A DNA stretch of 33,755 bases from a virus. Each line of letters starts with the position of its first letter. Positions within the stretch are counted from its first letter, which is position 1. Positions 14,894 through 22,568 of the stretch are shown here, in pieces. The position numbers and the translations under genes are program-made. The stretch spans positions 1-33,755 of the IMG/VR virus record IMGVR_UViG_3300034283_003117; one strand, given 5' to 3'. The notes under the pieces are model-generated. The model was not told the DNA's origin. It saw only the letters and a list, made by a program, of their open reading frames with translations, and did no database searches.

Positions 14894-15531
14894 TGAAGGT
14901 TTTAGTTACTGGCGGTTCACGGGGTATCGGAAAGTCTATATGTGATTTTTTTAAATTAAAAGGCCATGAAGTGATATCACCCAACAGAAATGAATTAGAT
15001 CTAAGTGATGATCACATAAATTTAAAAGAAATTGATTTTGATATTATAATTAATAATGCGGGTATTAATCCAATTGGATTAATACCCGACATTAGTGATC
15101 AATTAGCTATGAATGTTAATTATTTTTCACCATTTAAAATAATACAACAAATTTTACCCCATATGATAAAAAAAAATTATGGTCGCATTATTAATATAGG
15201 AAGTATTTGGATCGACAATATCAAATATGGGAGACATGCATATGGGGCTAGCAAAGCAGCCTTACATTCACTCACTAAATCTATAGCAAGTGAATATTCT
15301 CAAAATAATATTTTAGCAAATACCGTTTCGCCCGGGTTTATCAACACTGATTTAACTTCTAAAAATAATACACTTCAAGATTTAGAAAAAATTAAAGAAA
15401 TGATACCTCTTAAAAGGTTAGGAAATGCAAATGAAGTAGCTGAATTATGTTATTTTTTAACAATCAAAAATACATATATTACTGCACAAAATATATTAAT
15501 AGATGGGGGATTTACATGCATCAGAAATTAA
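14893..15531 (+). CDS. Short-chain dehydrogenase/reductase (FabG-like)
   Basis: A compact 212-residue classical SDR: TGGSRGIG (6-13), NNAG (54-57), Ser104 in INIGSIW, YGASK (117-121), then TVSPGFINTDLT and IDGGFT at the end. It is an NAD(P)-dependent oxidoreductase, probably on a hydroxyl or keto group of the intermediate handled by its neighbours. It overlaps the aldolase gene by one base and the dehydroquinate-synthase-like gene by 16 bases. Codons 56-66, just after the NNA of the NNAG motif, coincide with an exact 30-base palindrome (15059-15088), which is unusual inside a gene. Confidence 0.85.
   Translation: MKVLVTGGSRGIGKSICDFFKLKGHEVISPNRNELDLSDDHINLKEIDFDIIINNAGINPIGLIPDISDQLAMNVNYFSPFKIIQQILPHMIKKNYGRIINIGSIWIDNIKYGRHAYGASKAALHSLTKSIASEYSQNNILANTVSPGFINTDLTSKNNTLQDLEKIKEMIPLKRLGNANEVAELCYFLTIKNTYITAQNILIDGGFTCIRN
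15059..15088. repeat. 30-bp perfect palindrome within SDR gene
   Basis: The left half CGGGTATTAATCCAA (15059-15073) is followed at once by its exact reverse complement (15074-15088). It covers codons 56-66 just past the NNA of the NNAG motif. It could form a cruciform or a strong RNA hairpin. Confidence 0.75.
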
Positions 15532-16520
15532 CAATTGAATCAAAAATAAAACAATATACTATAGAATTTTTTTCATCTATATCGCAGTTACCTAAATTTG
15601 ACAATGCAATTTATATTATTGATTCTAAAATTGCAGAAATATATCCACACATAAATGAAAAAAATTCTATATTGATTGATTGTGATGAAAATGCCAAAAC
15701 AATTGATGGTGTTTCCTTTTTATTAAAACAATTAATAATTAAACAAGCTAAAAAAAATACAAAATTAATAGCTCTGGGAGGGGGCGTTTTGCAGGATGTA
15801 GTAGGATTTTGTGCTTCTATACTGTGTAGAGGCATAGATTATATATTAATACCCACAACCCTTTTATCTCAAGCTGATAGTTGCATAGGTGGAAAGACAT
15901 CTATAAATTTTGAAAATAGAAAAAATATTTTAGGAACGTTTTATCCGCCTTCAAATATTTTTATATGTTATGAATTTTTAAAATCATTAGCACCTATTGA
16001 AATTTTAAGTGGTTTGGGTGAAATATACAAGTTTCATATTTTACAAAATAAAATAAATGAATTTTCTGAAACATTATGTTTCGATACAATATATTCTAGT
16101 TTGAAATATAAAAAAAGAATTCTAGAATTAGATGAATTTGATAAAAATGAAAGGCAAATTTTAAATTTCGGTCATACATTTGGCCACGCCTTAGAAGCAT
16201 CATCACAACATGAAATACCGCACGGCATAGCAGTAATAATTGGTTCAATTATAGCTATACATGTTAGCATTGCTTTGCATTTTAATGTACCCCACTTTAA
16301 AACTATTCTTGATATTGGTCATAGCTTAATTAAAAAAACAAATATTGATTTTAAACCAGAATGGTTTGACCCCATTAATTTAATAGAAATTACAAAGTCA
16401 GATAAAAAAAATAATGGCACTTTTAGAATGATTTTAATTAACGACATTCCTATCATTGAACAAATTAAAGACTTGGATATAATTAAAAAATCTATTATTA
16501 AAACATATGAAAGTATCTGA
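15516..16520 (+). CDS. 3-dehydroquinate synthase-like sugar-phosphate cyclase
   Basis: Met at 15516 (MHQKLTIESK) is chosen; the longer frame from 15447 lies almost wholly inside the SDR gene. Seen: ALGGGVLQDVVGF (86-98), RGIDYILIPTTLLSQADSCI (105-124), GGKTSINFENRKN (125-137), GLGEIYKF (Glu169), NFGHTFGHALE (His220) and IPHGIAV (His236). The three metal ligands of the family are present. The usual GEAV is GIAV and parts of the lid differ, so it could be a true DHQ synthase or a relative making a cyclitol such as 2-deoxy-scyllo-inosose or a valiolone-type ring. Its place in a glycan cassette favours the second reading. It overlaps the ThDP gene by 14 bases. Confidence 0.82.
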   Translation: MHQKLTIESKIKQYTIEFFSSISQLPKFDNAIYIIDSKIAEIYPHINEKNSILIDCDENAKTIDGVSFLLKQLIIKQAKKNTKLIALGGGVLQDVVGFCASILCRGIDYILIPTTLLSQADSCIGGKTSINFENRKNILGTFYPPSNIFICYEFLKSLAPIEILSGLGEIYKFHILQNKINEFSETLCFDTIYSSLKYKKRILELDEFDKNERQILNFGHTFGHALEASSQHEIPHGIAVIIGSIIAIHVSIALHFNVPHFKTILDIGHSLIKKTNIDFKPEWFDPINLIEITKSDKKNNGTFRMILINDIPIIEQIKDLDIIKKSIIKTYESI

Positions 16521-18255
16521 TTTCGTAATTCAATTTTTGAGAGATAAATTTTCTGTAGATACTATTTTTACAGTATCTGGTGGTGGTTGTTTATTTCTAA
16601 TTGATTCTTTAGGTAAAACTCCCGGCATGAAATATATAGCTACGCACCATGAACAAGCTGCAGCAATTGCCGCCGAAGGTTATGCTAGACTAAATAACAA
16701 ACTAGGGGCATGTATTGTAACTAGTGGTCCTGGTGGCACCAATGCAATTACAGGAACATTATGTAGTTGGTTAGACTCCATACCGGTAATCGTAATTAGT
16801 GGTCAAGTTAATAAAGAAATGACTACTGACTACACACAATTACCAAATTTGCGCCAATTGGGTGATCAGGAGTTTAATATAATTAATTCTGTTCGAAATA
16901 TGACCAAATATGCGATACAAATTAATGATCCAAACCAAATAAAAGAACATTTAGAAAAAGCTTGTATTTTAGCATGCCATGGCAGACCGGGTCCGGTTTG
17001 GTTAGATATTCCATTGAATATTCAATCAGCAGAAATTGATCCCGAAAAAATATCCGGCGCTTCACCAGAATGGTTGTCTGCCAATACAAAAAAACTTGAA
17101 CCTTCTTCTGAACAAATTGATTTAGTTATTGAAAAATTAAAAAAATCTAAAAAACCTTTATTGATTGCTGGTAATGGTATTAGATTAGCTGGCGCATATG
17201 ATGATTTGCATTTCTTTTTAGAAAAAACAAAAATACCAGTAATTACTGCTGTGAACGGAAATGATTTAGTCAATAATGATTATTCATCATATTTTGGGCG
17301 CTTTGGTACGCATGCACAAATTTGCGCCAACAAATTATTAAATGAATGTGATTTTTTGCTTTCTGTTGGTAGTAGACTTTATGTTAGACAGATAGGATAT
17401 AATTTCAATTCATTTGCATCTCAAGCATATAAATGTTATGTAGATGTCGATACAAATGAATTGAATAAACCCACACTTCATCCTGATTTAAAAATTAATT
17501 CTGATGCTAAAGAATTTTTTAAAAAAATAAATTCACATATATCATACCGGGCTGATCAATCTTGGCTTGATATTTGCAGTAATCTAAAAAAAGAATCACC
17601 CACTGTATTAGAACGGCATAGAAATAAAATTAATACTATAAGCCATTATCATTTTATTGAAAAATTAGAAAAACATATACCGAAAAATTTTCATATTGTA
17701 ACTAGCGACGGATCAGCCAATGTGGTTACAATGCAAGTATTAAATCTATATGGAAAACAACGTTTAATAACAAATACGGGGTGCGCGCCCATGGGGTACG
17801 GATTACCGGCTGCTTTGGGTGCTAGTGTAAATCACAATGTATTGTGTATTGAAGGAGATGGCAGCTTGCATTTAAATGTGCATGAATTACAAACATTGAA
17901 ACATTATAATCTCCCTGTCAAATTAATTATTCTGAATAACGACGGATATTTATCGATAAAAATTTCACAAAAAACATTTTTTGGGGGCAAATATGTAGCC
18001 TCTGAAAAAAATAGTGGTGTGTCGTTTCCTAATTTTGAAAAGCTTATAAACGCATACGATCTACCTTATTTTAAAATATTAAATAAAAATGAAATTGATT
18101 CGACATTAAATGAATTTTTCTCTATAGATGGGCCTAGCGTATGTGAGGTTTTTACCGATCCTAATGAATTGCATGAACCAAAAGTAATTGCAAAATTAAA
18201 TTCTGAAGGTAATTTTATCCCAGGAAAATTACACAACATAGAATGGATAGAATAA
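16507..18255 (+). CDS. Thiamine-diphosphate-dependent enzyme (acetolactate synthase/YerE-like)
   Basis: A 582-residue three-domain ThDP enzyme. The catalytic Glu49 lies in ATHHEQAA, VTSGPGGTN (71-79) follows, the middle domain includes PLLIAGNGIRLAGA, and the ThDP motif runs from GDGS (450-453) to NNDGY (477-481). This is the acetohydroxyacid-synthase layout, shared by YerE (which adds a two-carbon unit to a 4-keto sugar), IolD and other C-C lyases or ligases. In this cassette a role in branching or extending a sugar is plausible. No small regulatory subunit is present, which argues against a plain branched-chain amino-acid role. It overlaps both neighbours by 13-14 bases. Confidence 0.85.
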   Translation: MKVSDFVIQFLRDKFSVDTIFTVSGGGCLFLIDSLGKTPGMKYIATHHEQAAAIAAEGYARLNNKLGACIVTSGPGGTNAITGTLCSWLDSIPVIVISGQVNKEMTTDYTQLPNLRQLGDQEFNIINSVRNMTKYAIQINDPNQIKEHLEKACILACHGRPGPVWLDIPLNIQSAEIDPEKISGASPEWLSANTKKLEPSSEQIDLVIEKLKKSKKPLLIAGNGIRLAGAYDDLHFFLEKTKIPVITAVNGNDLVNNDYSSYFGRFGTHAQICANKLLNECDFLLSVGSRLYVRQIGYNFNSFASQAYKCYVDVDTNELNKPTLHPDLKINSDAKEFFKKINSHISYRADQSWLDICSNLKKESPTVLERHRNKINTISHYHFIEKLEKHIPKNFHIVTSDGSANVVTMQVLNLYGKQRLITNTGCAPMGYGLPAALGASVNHNVLCIEGDGSLHLNVHELQTLKHYNLPVKLIILNNDGYLSIKISQKTFFGGKYVASEKNSGVSFPNFEKLINAYDLPYFKILNKNEIDSTLNEFFSIDGPSVCEVFTDPNELHEPKVIAKLNSEGNFIPGKLHNIEWIE

Positions 18256-19037
18256 AAATTTTAATTACTGGTGCTAATGGATATCTAGGTAAATCATTAG
18301 CGCACCATTTGTCGAAAACACATGAAGTTGTTTGCACAACAAGAAATATATTAGATGTTACTGATATTAATTCTGTTACAAGTTTTCTTTCAAATCAATA
18401 TTTTGACGTAGTTTTGCATTGTGCAATATCAGGTGGAAGCAGACTTAAACTAGAAACATATCAAGATATGGATAACAATCTAATATCTTACTACAATTTA
18501 CTTTTAAATAGAAATTATTTTGGTAAATTTATTAGCTTTGGTTCTGGTGCAGAAATTTATGCTCACCATACACCATATGGTATGAGTAAAAATGTAATTG
18601 CAAAGTCTATTTCTGAAAAAGAAAATTTTTATAATATAAGAATATTCGCAATTTTTGATGAAAATGAATTAGATACACGTTTTATAAAATCATGTATTGT
18701 AAATTGCATTAATAATAAAAATATTAATATACATCAAGATAAATTTTTTGATTTTTTTTATATGGAAGATTTTTTAAAAATAATAGATCTTTACTTAGCA
18801 GAAAAAATTACATATAAAAATTTTGATTGTTGTTATAAAGAAAAAAAGAAACTTAGTGATATAGCAAAATATATTTGTAATTTATTTGAAAAATCTAGCG
18901 ACGATTTTATTTTAAAATTAAATGATAATATAGGTGAAAGTTATACGGGCAATTTTACTGAATTAAATAATATTCATTTTATAGGATTAAATGAGGGGAT
19001 TAATAGAGTATCAAAAATTTTAAGAAATAGTTTTTAA
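18243..19037 (+). CDS. NAD-dependent epimerase/reductase (RmlD/YerK-like, extended SDR)
   Basis: A short, very AT-rich extended SDR. The nucleotide site is TGANGYLG (9-16), FDVVLHCAISGGSR follows, then SFGSGAEIY (98-106) and PYGMSKNVIA with Tyr112 and Lys116. The C-terminal substrate domain is small and diverged, so reductase or epimerase cannot be told apart. It overlaps the ThDP gene by 13 bases. If that enzyme works like YerE, this could be the following reductase of the branched sugar (inference). It is the last gene of the AT-rich block; a 38-base gap with an A/T-rich hairpin separates it from gmd. Confidence 0.78.
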   Translation: MDRIKILITGANGYLGKSLAHHLSKTHEVVCTTRNILDVTDINSVTSFLSNQYFDVVLHCAISGGSRLKLETYQDMDNNLISYYNLLLNRNYFGKFISFGSGAEIYAHHTPYGMSKNVIAKSISEKENFYNIRIFAIFDENELDTRFIKSCIVNCINNKNINIHQDKFFDFFYMEDFLKIIDLYLAEKITYKNFDCCYKEKKKLSDIAKYICNLFEKSSDDFILKLNDNIGESYTGNFTELNNIHFIGLNEGINRVSKILRNSF

Positions 19038-19055
19038 TTTGATATTTTTTTTTAT

Positions 19056-19074
19056 TTTAGTATATATTACTAAA
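19056..19074 (+). promoter_or_regulatory. A/T-rich inverted repeat just before gmd
   Basis: TTTAGTA and TACTAAA form a 7-bp inverted repeat with loop TATAT, ending one base before the gmd ATG. It lies in the only gap above 30 bases in the second half of the cassette and may mark a promoter or regulator site. Confidence 0.35.
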
Positions 19075-19075
19075 G

Positions 19076-20098
19076 ATGAAAAAAGCTTTAATTACTGGTA
19101 TTACTGGACAAGATGGTTCTTATCTTGCAGAACAACTTTTAGATAAAGGATACCAAGTCCATGGGATGGTGCGAAGAAGTTCTTCTTTTAATACCATTCG
19201 CATTGATCATATCTATAATGACTTGCATTTACATTATGGCGATGTGACTGATACGTCTAATATCAATAGGTTGCTAGAACAAATTGGCCCAGACGAAATT
19301 TACAATCTAGCAGCTCAAAGTCATGTTAGAGTTTCATTCGATATTCCAGAATATACTGCTCAGGTTGATGCGGTGGGCACACTTAGGTTCCTTGATGCTA
19401 TTAAGGAAACTGGTTTGAAAGACAAGACTAGATTTTATCAAGCTTCTACTTCAGAGCTATTTGGAAAAGTTCAAGAAACTCCTCAGTCTGAGAGAACTCC
19501 TTTCTATCCTCGTTCTCCATATGGAGTAGCTAAAATTTATGGTTATTGGATTGTAGTGAACTATAGAGAGTCATATGGTATCCATTGCTCTAATGGTATT
19601 CTCTTTAATCATGAATCTCCAAGAAGAGGAGAAACATTTGTATCAAGAAAGATTACAAGAGCTGTCGGAAAAATTAAAGAAGGACTGCAAGACTGTTTGT
19701 ATCTAGGCAACTTAGATGCAAAGAGAGATTGGGGATATGCTCCAGAGTATACGGACATGATGTGGAGAATGTTGCAGCAAGACACACCAGAGGATTATGT
19801 TTGTGCAACAGGAGAGACGAACACGATTAGAAGATTTTGTATTGAATCATTCAAAGAGGTCGGAATTGATATTGAGTTTCGGGGAGAAGATGTAGAAGAG
19901 GAAGGAATTGATACTAAGACAGGAAAAACTATTGTAAAAATAGATCCGAGATATTTCAGACCAGCAGAAGTTGATTTGCTGCTTGGAGATGCAACAAAAG
20001 CTAAGCAGAAGCTTGGTTGGGAACCTAAAGTTAAGTTTGATGATCTTGTAAAAATTATGACTCAAGCTGATTGGGAATTAGCTAAACAAAGAAAATAA
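19076..20098 (+). CDS. gmd: GDP-mannose 4,6-dehydratase
   Basis: Gmd converts GDP-D-mannose to GDP-4-keto-6-deoxymannose. The match is clear along its length: [15 protein letters not shown] (8-22), [38 protein letters not shown] (124-137), [15 protein letters not shown] (144-158), [16 protein letters not shown] and [15 protein letters not shown]. The 340-residue length is normal. Its composition is more GC-rich than the preceding genes (26 G/C in the 60 bases 19681-19740), suggesting a different history. With the Fcl gene at 20642 it completes GDP-L-fucose synthesis from host GDP-mannose. Confidence 0.96.
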   Translation: MKKALITGITGQDGSYLAEQLLDKGYQVHGMVRRSSSFNTIRIDHIYNDLHLHYGDVTDTSNINRLLEQIGPDEIYNLAAQSHVRVSFDIPEYTAQVDAVGTLRFLDAIKETGLKDKTRFYQASTSELFGKVQETPQSERTPFYPRSPYGVAKIYGYWIVVNYRESYGIHCSNGILFNHESPRRGETFVSRKITRAVGKIKEGLQDCLYLGNLDAKRDWGYAPEYTDMMWRMLQQDTPEDYVCATGETNTIRRFCIESFKEVGIDIEFRGEDVEEEGIDTKTGKTIVKIDPRYFRPAEVDLLLGDATKAKQKLGWEPKVKFDDLVKIMTQADWELAKQRK

Positions 20099-20114
20099 TA
20101 TATAAAAATTAATT

Positions 20115-20645
20115 ATGAAATTACATTTAGGTTGCGGGAAAAAATACATAGAAGGATATGTTCATATCGATACCATACCCTATGATCATATTGATCATGT
20201 TGCGAGTATAGAATCTTTGCCGTTCATAGAAGATAATTCTGCAGATATCATATACGCTTGTCATGTGTTAGAACATTTTAAACGCAAACAAACATTAAGT
20301 GTTCTCAAAGAATGGTATAGAGTGATTAAACCCGGTGGTGTACTACGCGTTTCTGTACCAGATTTTGAGTCAATATGTGATGTGTATCAAAAAAATAAAA
20401 ATTTAAATCAAGTAATAGGCCCACTATTTGGCAATCAAAATTATTTATATAATATACACTATAACATTTTCGATTTTAATTCATTAACACAAGTATTAAA
20501 AGAGGCCGGATTTACTAATATAATTAGATACGATCCTTTTAAAACAGAACACAGTGGAGTAGATGATTATAGTATGGCATATATTCCGCACATGGATTTC
20601 AAAAATGGGACATGTATAAGTTTGAACATAGAAGCTAATAAATGA
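20115..20645 (+). CDS. SAM-dependent methyltransferase (type 11)
   Basis: A small 176-residue methyltransferase: LHLGCGKKYIEGYVHIDT (3-20, motif I with the acidic Asp19), ADIIYACHVLEHF (43-55) and VIKPGGVLRVSVPDFE (70-85). This form is common in polysaccharide clusters. It lies between gmd and fcl, whose products act in succession, and is visibly more AT-rich than both, so it looks inserted into a former gmd-fcl pair. It may methylate a fucose or other cassette sugar. The stop overlaps the fcl start by four bases. Confidence 0.87.
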   Translation: MKLHLGCGKKYIEGYVHIDTIPYDHIDHVASIESLPFIEDNSADIIYACHVLEHFKRKQTLSVLKEWYRVIKPGGVLRVSVPDFESICDVYQKNKNLNQVIGPLFGNQNYLYNIHYNIFDFNSLTQVLKEAGFTNIIRYDPFKTEHSGVDDYSMAYIPHMDFKNGTCISLNIEANK

Positions 20646-21556
20646 ATAAACTTTTTATAGCAGGTCACAAAGGAATGGTTGGTTCTGCAATGTTGAGACA
20701 TTGCAAAGATTATGAACCAATTACAATAGATAAGAAAAGTTTGGATCTTAGAGACCAACAAAAAGTAGATGAGTTTATTGCTACTTCTAGGCCAGACAAA
20801 GTAGTTATTTGCTCTGCAAAAGTAGGAGGAATTAAAGCTAATAGTACGTATCCAGCTGAGTTTGCTTATGACAATTTAATGATTCAGACAAATATCATTA
20901 ATAGTGCATATAAACACGGAGTTAAAAGATTGCTGTTTCTTGGAAGTACATGCATTTATCCTAAGTTTGCTCCTCAACCTCTAAAAGAAGAATATTTGCT
21001 TACTAATAGTCTAGAGCCAACTAATGAAGCATATGCAATTGCTAAGATTGCTGGCATTAAGCTTTGTGAATTCTATCGTAAGCAATATGGAGTAGTTTAT
21101 CATTCTGTAATGCCTACCAATCTATATGGTTTGAATGATAACTATCATCCTGAGAACTCTCATGTCATTCCGGGGTTAATTAGAAAAATACATGAAGCTA
21201 AAGAGAGAGGTCATATAGAATATCAAATCTGGGGAAGTGGTTCACCTTTAAGGGAATTCTTAAATGCTGATGATTTGGCTAAGATTTGTTATAAGCTTTT
21301 AGAAATTGAAAATCCCCCAAATCTTGTTAATGCTGGTTCAAATACAGAACTGAGTATACTCGATCTGACAAAATTAATTTGTAAAGTAATTGGGTTTGAA
21401 GGTAAAATCATTACAGGAGACCCTAGTTTAGATGGAACTCCAAGAAAGAAAACTGACTGTAGTTTACTAAACAGCATTATGTCTTTTGAAGAGACACCTT
21501 TTGAAGAAGGATTAAAAATTGCCTATCAAGATTTTTTAAATAAAAACAATAGTTAA
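20642..21556 (+). CDS. fcl: GDP-L-fucose synthase
   Basis: Fcl (WcaG) epimerises and reduces GDP-4-keto-6-deoxymannose to GDP-L-fucose. The sequence shows IAGHKGMVGSAM (6-17), CSAKVGGIKANSTYPAEF, LFLGSTCIYPKFAPQPL (98-114), EAYAIAKIAGIKLCEFYR (129-146, Tyr131 and Lys135), MPTNLYGLNDNYHPENSHVI and GSGSPLREFLNADDLA. Length and order of motifs are typical. It ends the glycan cassette. GDP-fucose could be used by the fucosyltransferase-like protein at 10322. Dozens of T4-like phages carry gmd/fcl pairs; their product decorates either the virion or the infected cell. Confidence 0.95.
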   Translation: MNKLFIAGHKGMVGSAMLRHCKDYEPITIDKKSLDLRDQQKVDEFIATSRPDKVVICSAKVGGIKANSTYPAEFAYDNLMIQTNIINSAYKHGVKRLLFLGSTCIYPKFAPQPLKEEYLLTNSLEPTNEAYAIAKIAGIKLCEFYRKQYGVVYHSVMPTNLYGLNDNYHPENSHVIPGLIRKIHEAKERGHIEYQIWGSGSPLREFLNADDLAKICYKLLEIENPPNLVNAGSNTELSILDLTKLICKVIGFEGKIITGDPSLDGTPRKKTDCSLLNSIMSFEETPFEEGLKIAYQDFLNKNNS

Positions 21557-21593
21557 ATTTGAATTTTAAGAAGATCATTTTAAAATAAATCAA

Positions 21594-22181
21594 ATGATTC
21601 TAGATCAAACCACAACATATAACGGCGACCTTATTCATAAACGTTTTGCTTATGAATTTCTCAGAAAGAATGTATCACCAATCGGGGATTTAATTTGCTT
21701 CCGTGGTGCTATGAATGTAACTACTAATCTAATTGATCAAGAAGATCTCTTAGCTAAAGACTACATCTATAGTAATGATGCTATTAATTTTTGTTGGGAA
21801 ATTCCTAACCTATGTCCATTTGGTGCAGTCGCTTTCCAGCGTCTATTCAATACACAAATTGCTAATATCTTATCTGTTCGTTATATTCAGAAGCCAATTG
21901 AATTAAGGGGTGATGACCTAATTGTTCATGATGTCTTTACCGGATCTGATGGCAAAGAACAAACTAAAGGCAAAGCTTCGGTCTCCATTACCTATTCAAC
22001 TAATAATGTAGCTATTGGACACACCGGAATTAATATTGATGCTGGTAAGAGTGCACCAAATTTTGCTTATTCTACTAAGCTAACAGATGAACAGGTTCTT
22101 CTCTTTATGAAAGATGTGGAAGCAGTATTCTATCATACTGTTCGCGACATTCAGATTGCTACTACTAAAGTTATCCTGTAA
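21594..22181 (+). CDS. DUF366 family protein
   Basis: This 195-residue protein matches DUF366 (PF04017/COG2029), best known from archaea. Seen: TYNGDLIHKRFAYEFL, GDLICFRGAMNV (31-42), IDQEDLLAKDYIYSNDAINF (47-66), FQRLFNTQIANIL, LRGDDLIV (104-111), ASVSITYSTNNVAIGHTGIN (128-147). No function is proven for the family that I can cite with certainty. I recall DUF366 being discussed in connection with phage 7-deazaguanine DNA modification, possibly as the 7-carboxy-7-deazaguanine decarboxylase, but I am not sure. Conserved His, Asp and Cys residues suggest an enzyme. It overlaps the next gene by one base. Confidence 0.75.
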   Translation: MILDQTTTYNGDLIHKRFAYEFLRKNVSPIGDLICFRGAMNVTTNLIDQEDLLAKDYIYSNDAINFCWEIPNLCPFGAVAFQRLFNTQIANILSVRYIQKPIELRGDDLIVHDVFTGSDGKEQTKGKASVSITYSTNNVAIGHTGINIDAGKSAPNFAYSTKLTDEQVLLFMKDVEAVFYHTVRDIQIATTKVIL

Positions 22182-22555
22182 TGGAAGCAACTATTTTTGA
22201 TTATATCAATTCAATCCTTTTCGATAAGAGATACATAGATGATATAAGGTATGAAGAAGGACAATTCAACGTTTTTATGTGTAATCGGTGGATTTCTATG
22301 TATAGCGACGTTTCTGCTGAAATTATTAACGAAACCACCAACAAATACTGGCCGACGTTAACTTCTAAAGAAGATCAATATAATTTTCTTTATAACATCT
22401 TTCCAAAATTTAAAAGAAAGCGTATTGAATATATCAAGAAGCATAAAGAAGATAAAACAGAAAAGAAAGAGACATTAGATATTGATAGATTATTAGCACA
22501 AAAATATCAGATCTCAAAAAGAGAAGTAGAATTATATAAAAATATGATGAGTTAA
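22181..22555 (+). CDS. gp62: gp62-like sliding-clamp loader small subunit
   Basis: The 124-residue protein follows the pattern of short gp62 proteins of aquatic T4-like phages: FDYINSILFDK (6-16), FMCNRWISMYSDVSAEIINE (32-51), EDQYNFLYNIFPKFKRKRIE and a C-terminal LLAQKYQISKREVELYKNM resembling the end of a clamp-loader helix. With gp44 it would load the gp45 clamp on DNA; gp44 and gp45 are outside the window. It shares a TAATG overlap with the DUF366 gene. The call rests on pattern memory of short divergent sequences, so it should be checked by profile search. Confidence 0.6.
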   Translation: MEATIFDYINSILFDKRYIDDIRYEEGQFNVFMCNRWISMYSDVSAEIINETTNKYWPTLTSKEDQYNFLYNIFPKFKRKRIEYIKKHKEDKTEKKETLDIDRLLAQKYQISKREVELYKNMMS

Positions 22556-22563
22556 AATAAATA
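22556..22563 (+). promoter_or_regulatory. Late-promoter-like box AATAAATA
   Basis: AATAAATA lies exactly five bases before the ATG at 22569. Confidence 0.5.
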
Positions 22564-22568
22564 GAGTC

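Noticed and set aside
15516-18255. Host-like aromatic or branched-chain amino-acid genes (DHQ synthase, acetolactate synthase)
   Set aside because: No other genes of either pathway, no acetolactate synthase small subunit, and all neighbours are glycan enzymes; a sugar role is more likely, though not proven.
20180-20196. 7-bp inverted repeat ATGATCA/TGATCAT in the type 11 methyltransferase gene
   Set aside because: Short and explained by the repeated codons of DHIDH; not taken as regulatory.
8704-21581. TAAGAAGATCATT shared by 8705-8717 and about 21568-21580
   Set aside because: A 13-base match between two AT-rich spots is expected by chance in a window this size.
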